Shown here piece after piece: positions 61,209-64,000 of a DNA stretch of 64,000 bases (positions are counted from its first letter, which is position 1; every line of letters begins with the position of its first letter). Below the pieces are notes generated by a model. That model had not been told where the DNA came from and ran no database searches. It worked only from the letters and a program-made list of their open reading frames with translations. Source of the DNA: Phycisphaerae bacterium (GTDB taxonomy: Bacteria; Planctomycetota; Phycisphaerae; UBA1845; UTPLA1); contig DATEMU010000003.1 of the NCBI GenBank assembly GCA_035275405.1, forward strand, positions 1,115,205-1,179,204, read 5' to 3'. The translations under genes and the position numbers were made by a program.

Positions 61209-62303
61209 ATGCTACGAACCTCCCTTTACGAAACCCACAAACGCCTCGGCGCCCGCCTGATCGACTTCGGCGGCTGGGAAATGCCGGTCATGTACCGCGG
61301 CATCCAGGACGAGCACCTTTACACACGCACGGCCAGCAGCATCTTCGATGTCTCGCACATGGGGCGGCTGATTTTCAAGGGGGCCGATGCCGAGGCCCTG
61401 CTTCAAAACGTCTGTACGCGGAATGTCGCCATGCTCAAGGTTGGCCGCAGCGGGTACAGCCACGTATGCAACGAGAGCGGCGGCATCCTCGACGACGTCA
61501 TTGTCTCGCGCTTCGAGGATCGCTGGTACATGGTCTGCAACGCGGGCAATCGCGAAAAGATCGTCGCGCACCTCAATAAACACGCCGCCGGGCGCAAGGT
61601 CACCATCGACGACACGACAGCCAAGACCGTCATGATGGCCGTGCAGGGCCCGGCGACGATGGAGCTGTTCAAGTTGCACATGCCGATCAAGATCGGCGAC
61701 CTGGGGCGGTACGGGTTCGTGACCGGCAGCTATATGGGGCAGCAGTACACAGTCTTTCGCAGCGGCTACACCGGCGAGGACGGCATCGAGATCGTCCTCG
61801 GCGCGAGCGTCGGCGGGATGGTGTGGGATTATCTCACGCAGCCGGGCGAGGACGGCCGCGCGACGATCAAGCCCGCGGGCCTTGGGGCGCGGGATACGCT
61901 GCGGCTGGAAGCGGGGATGCCGCTGTACGGGCACGAGTTGAACGAAGAGACCGACCCGCTATCGGCGGGTTGCGGGTGGTGCGTCGATCTGGAGAAGGAG
62001 TTCATCGGAGTTGTGGCGCTGCGGAAGATCGCGTCCGAGGGGCCGCGGCGGAAGATCACGGGGCTCGTGCTCGAAGGCAAGCGGATCGCGCGGCAGGGGG
62101 CAAAAGTCTTCGCGGGTGATCGCGAGGTTGGCGAGGTGACGAGTGGCACGCTCAGCCCGACGCTGGAAAAATCAATTGCCATGGCCTACGTTGACTCGCC
62201 GTCATCGGTCGAGGGACAATCGTTGTTGGTGGAAATCAAGGACCAGCGTGTATCGGCGACAGTGGTGCCCTTGCCGTTTTACAAGCGTGCGACGAATTCA
62301 TAG
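61209..62303 (+). CDS. gcvT: Glycine cleavage system T protein (aminomethyltransferase)
   Basis: The 364-residue protein has the T-protein motifs LIDFGGWEMPVMYRGIQDEH, IFDVSHMGR, DDVIVSRFEDRWYMVCNAGN, FRSGYTGEDGIEI and the Asp-containing GLGARDTLRLEAGMPLYGHE. It moves the one-carbon unit from aminomethyl-lipoyl H protein to tetrahydrofolate, releasing ammonia. The ATG at 61209 has no good ribosome binding site. gcvH and gcvP follow in order, so the system is clustered. Confidence 0.95.
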   Translation: MLRTSLYETHKRLGARLIDFGGWEMPVMYRGIQDEHLYTRTASSIFDVSHMGRLIFKGADAEALLQNVCTRNVAMLKVGRSGYSHVCNESGGILDDVIVSRFEDRWYMVCNAGNREKIVAHLNKHAAGRKVTIDDTTAKTVMMAVQGPATMELFKLHMPIKIGDLGRYGFVTGSYMGQQYTVFRSGYTGEDGIEIVLGASVGGMVWDYLTQPGEDGRATIKPAGLGARDTLRLEAGMPLYGHELNEETDPLSAGCGWCVDLEKEFIGVVALRKIASEGPRRKITGLVLEGKRIARQGAKVFAGDREVGEVTSGTLSPTLEKSIAMAYVDSPSSVEGQSLLVEIKDQRVSATVVPLPFYKRATNS

Positions 62304-62327
62304 GATCAGTCTTTCGGAGGGCGATTC

Positions 62328-62708
62328 GTGGGCGTTCCAACAGACCGGCGGTATCTCAAGAGTCACGAGTGGCACAAGCTCGAGGGCGACACCTGCACGA
62401 TCGGCATCACGCAGTTCGCCGCCGATGAGTTGACGGACATTACCTACGTCGCACTGCCCAAGGTCGGCAAGGAAGTGACGGCCGGTCAGCCGATGGGGGA
62501 GATCGAGAGCGTCAAGGCGACGAGCGATCTGTACAGCGGCGTCTCGGGGGTTGTCAGCGCCGTGAACGACAAACTCGGCAGCGCGCCGGAGTTAGTGAAC
62601 AGCAACCCTCTTGACGACGGGTGGATGGTCAAGATCAAGGTCTCAGAACCCGCCCAACATGCCAAGCTCCTGACGGCCGAGGCGTATGAGGCCCAACTCG
62701 CCGGGTAG
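62328..62708 (+). CDS. gcvH: Glycine cleavage system H protein
   Basis: A GTG at 62328 with GGAGGG upstream gives 126 residues, normal for the family. [20 protein letters not shown] and the lipoyl-lysine site [13 protein letters not shown], with K63, are clear. The lipoylated arm carries the aminomethyl group between GcvP, GcvT and dihydrolipoamide dehydrogenase. The lipoate ligase at 53731 may modify it. Confidence 0.96.
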   Translation: MGVPTDRRYLKSHEWHKLEGDTCTIGITQFAADELTDITYVALPKVGKEVTAGQPMGEIESVKATSDLYSGVSGVVSAVNDKLGSAPELVNSNPLDDGWMVKIKVSEPAQHAKLLTAEAYEAQLAG

Positions 62709-62827
62709 CGCCTGTCGTCTCGGAAGGCACTGAGGGCCGCATCCCCAAAGCAGCCATTCCGGCGGCCTTCCGATACAATCCCTCTCGGAGCGGCGCAACC
62801 ATGACTTGCAACCAGGATGACACTATC

Positions 62828-64000
62828 ATGCTCGGCCCCTCGGACACTTTTGTTCATCGCCACATCGGTCCCAACCCTGCCGACATCGAGCAGATGTCGG
62901 CGCTCGTCGGCTGTCGCAACCTCGACGCCCTGGTCGAGGAGACGGTCCCCGCGGAGATCCGGTTCAAAGGGTCGCTCCAGATCGGTCCGCCGCGCGGTGA
63001 GCACGAGCTGCTCGAGGAACTTCGTGGGCTGGCGAATCAGAACAAGACGTTTCGCAACCTGATCGGCATGGGCTATCACGATTGCATCGTCCCGCCGGTC
63101 ATCCAGCGGAACATCCTCGAAAACCCCGGCTGGTACACGCAATACACGCCCTATCAGGCGGAGATCGCCCAGGGGCGACTCGAGGCGCTGCTGACTTTCC
63201 AAACGATGGTCGCGGACCTGACGGCGCTGCCGATCGCGAACGCCTCGCTGCTGGATGAAGCGACCGCGGCGGCCGAGGCGATGGTCATGTGCCGGGCAAT
63301 CGGCGACGACGACGGCCGGGACGGCTTCTTCGTCGCACAGGATTGCCATCCCCAGACAATCGCCGTGCTCCAGACGCGGGCTGCGGGCATCGGCGTCAAG
63401 TTGCACATCGGCGATCCAGACAACGCCGATTTCGCAAAACACTCGCTGTGTGGCATCTTGCTTCAATATCCGACGACGGACGGATGCATCCGCGATTACG
63501 AAGGTGTCTGCAAAAAGGCGCACGATGCCGGGGCGCTCATTGTCGTGGCCACGGATTTGCTGGCGCTGACGCTGATCCGACCGCCGGGCGAGTTCGGCGC
63601 GGACATCGCCGTGGGCTCGGCGCAGCGCTTCGGCGTTCCCCTGGGCTTCGGCGGTCCCCACGCGGCGTTCATGTCGTGCAGGGACGAGTTCAAGCGGCAC
63701 ATCCCTGGCCGGCTGGTGGGCGTCTCGAAGGATGCGCATGGTCGATCGGCGTTTCGGCTGGCCATCCAGACGCGCGAGCAGCACATCCGCCGCGAGAAGG
63801 CGACGAGCAACATCTGCACCGCGCAGGTCCTGCTCGCCGTCGTCGCCTCGATGTTCGCCGTCTACAACGGCCCCGCGGGCATCCTGCGCATGGCTGAGCG
63901 CACGCATCGCTTCGCGGCGCTCTTCGCCGCTGCCGTCAAGTCGTTCGGCTACGAGGTCCAGACGCGCTCGTTCTTCGACACCGTCACGGTGCACGTGCCG
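62828..64000 (+). CDS. gcvP: Glycine dehydrogenase (decarboxylating), long P protein, 3' end missing
   Basis: The first 391 codons are visible and the frame is open to the right edge. [49 protein letters not shown] and [20 protein letters not shown] are the N-terminal half of the single-chain P protein. The N-terminal motif set matches the E. coli-like long form, not the split GcvPA/GcvPB form, but the C-terminal PLP half is beyond the window. The ATG at 62828 has AGGA about 11 bases upstream. Confidence 0.93.
   Translation, partial: MLGPSDTFVHRHIGPNPADIEQMSALVGCRNLDALVEETVPAEIRFKGSLQIGPPRGEHELLEELRGLANQNKTFRNLIGMGYHDCIVPPVIQRNILENPGWYTQYTPYQAEIAQGRLEALLTFQTMVADLTALPIANASLLDEATAAAEAMVMCRAIGDDDGRDGFFVAQDCHPQTIAVLQTRAAGIGVKLHIGDPDNADFAKHSLCGILLQYPTTDGCIRDYEGVCKKAHDAGALIVVATDLLALTLIRPPGEFGADIAVGSAQRFGVPLGFGGPHAAFMSCRDEFKRHIPGRLVGVSKDAHGRSAFRLAIQTREQHIRREKATSNICTAQVLLAVVASMFAVYNGPAGILRMAERTHRFAALFAAAVKSFGYEVQTRSFFDTVTVHVP

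Noticed and set aside
62486..63994. 502-residue minus-strand open frame over gcvH and gcvP
   Set aside because: gcvP on the plus strand shows full P-protein motifs in a frame open to the edge; the minus frame is a shadow.
1..64000. CRISPR arrays, rRNA genes, complete transposons or phage genes
   Set aside because: I looked for regularly spaced repeats, rRNA-like conserved segments, transposase motifs (DDE, Tyr or Ser recombinase) and phage structural genes and saw none. The repeats that do occur are short palindromes and protein-coding repeats.

Overview
The window most likely comes from a planctomycete, probably of the Phycisphaerae type. Three things suggest this. Secreted proteins end in dockerin-like Asp/Asn-rich tails (GDMNCDG... 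followed by LNPAAY). There are large planctomycete-style multihaem cytochrome and cupredoxin genes beside the respiratory chain. The DNA is GC-rich, with short inverted repeats between genes. This is an inference from protein style; there is no rRNA gene in the window. I see no tRNA, CRISPR array, prophage or insertion sequence.

Layout. 1-9.1 kb: three secreted or surface proteins (two kelch-like, one VCBS/FG-GAP), an NAD(P)-glutamate-type dehydrogenase, a DUF4258/YgiT toxin-antitoxin pair, a lipoprotein and a TadG-like protein. 9.3-12.9 kb: a radical SAM protein, a PocR/GAF/SpoIIE phosphatase and a DegT/DnrJ aminotransferase. 13.0-33.0 kb: one long plus-strand respiratory block. It has a good sigma70-like promoter, a HEAT protein, a ferredoxin-Rieske fusion, a small lipoprotein, a split b6-type cytochrome b, a 1486-residue octahaem cytochrome c, a cupredoxin-like protein, the aa3-type oxidase genes (subunits II, I, III, IV), two small membrane proteins, haem A synthase, haem O synthase, an ABC transporter, SCO and DUF420. 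Together these encode a route from quinol to oxygen plus its assembly factors.

33.1-57 kb: a glycan-related region. Three minus-strand GT-C membrane proteins with TPR tails form an apparent operon and a fourth lies 8 kb further on. Around them are two GT2 enzymes (one of the polyprenyl-phosphate sugar synthase type with a DUF2304 partner), a GH20-like enzyme, an asparagine synthetase and two GT-B glycosyltransferases. Housekeeping genes interrupt it: ribosomal protein S1 and a sigma-70 factor. A small monooxygenase-fold protein, a TauE/SafE permease and a lipoate ligase also lie here.

57-64 kb: a YlbF protein, RNase R carrying an odd in-frame insertion built of two hairpins and a heptamer repeat, a TlpA-like thioredoxin, a long inverted repeat, and the glycine cleavage genes gcvT, gcvH and the start of gcvP, which runs off the right edge.

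The strongest candidates for undescribed biology are the ferredoxin-Rieske/b6/octahaem complex, the TPR-linked GT-C glycosylation cluster, and the palindromic insertion in RNase R.
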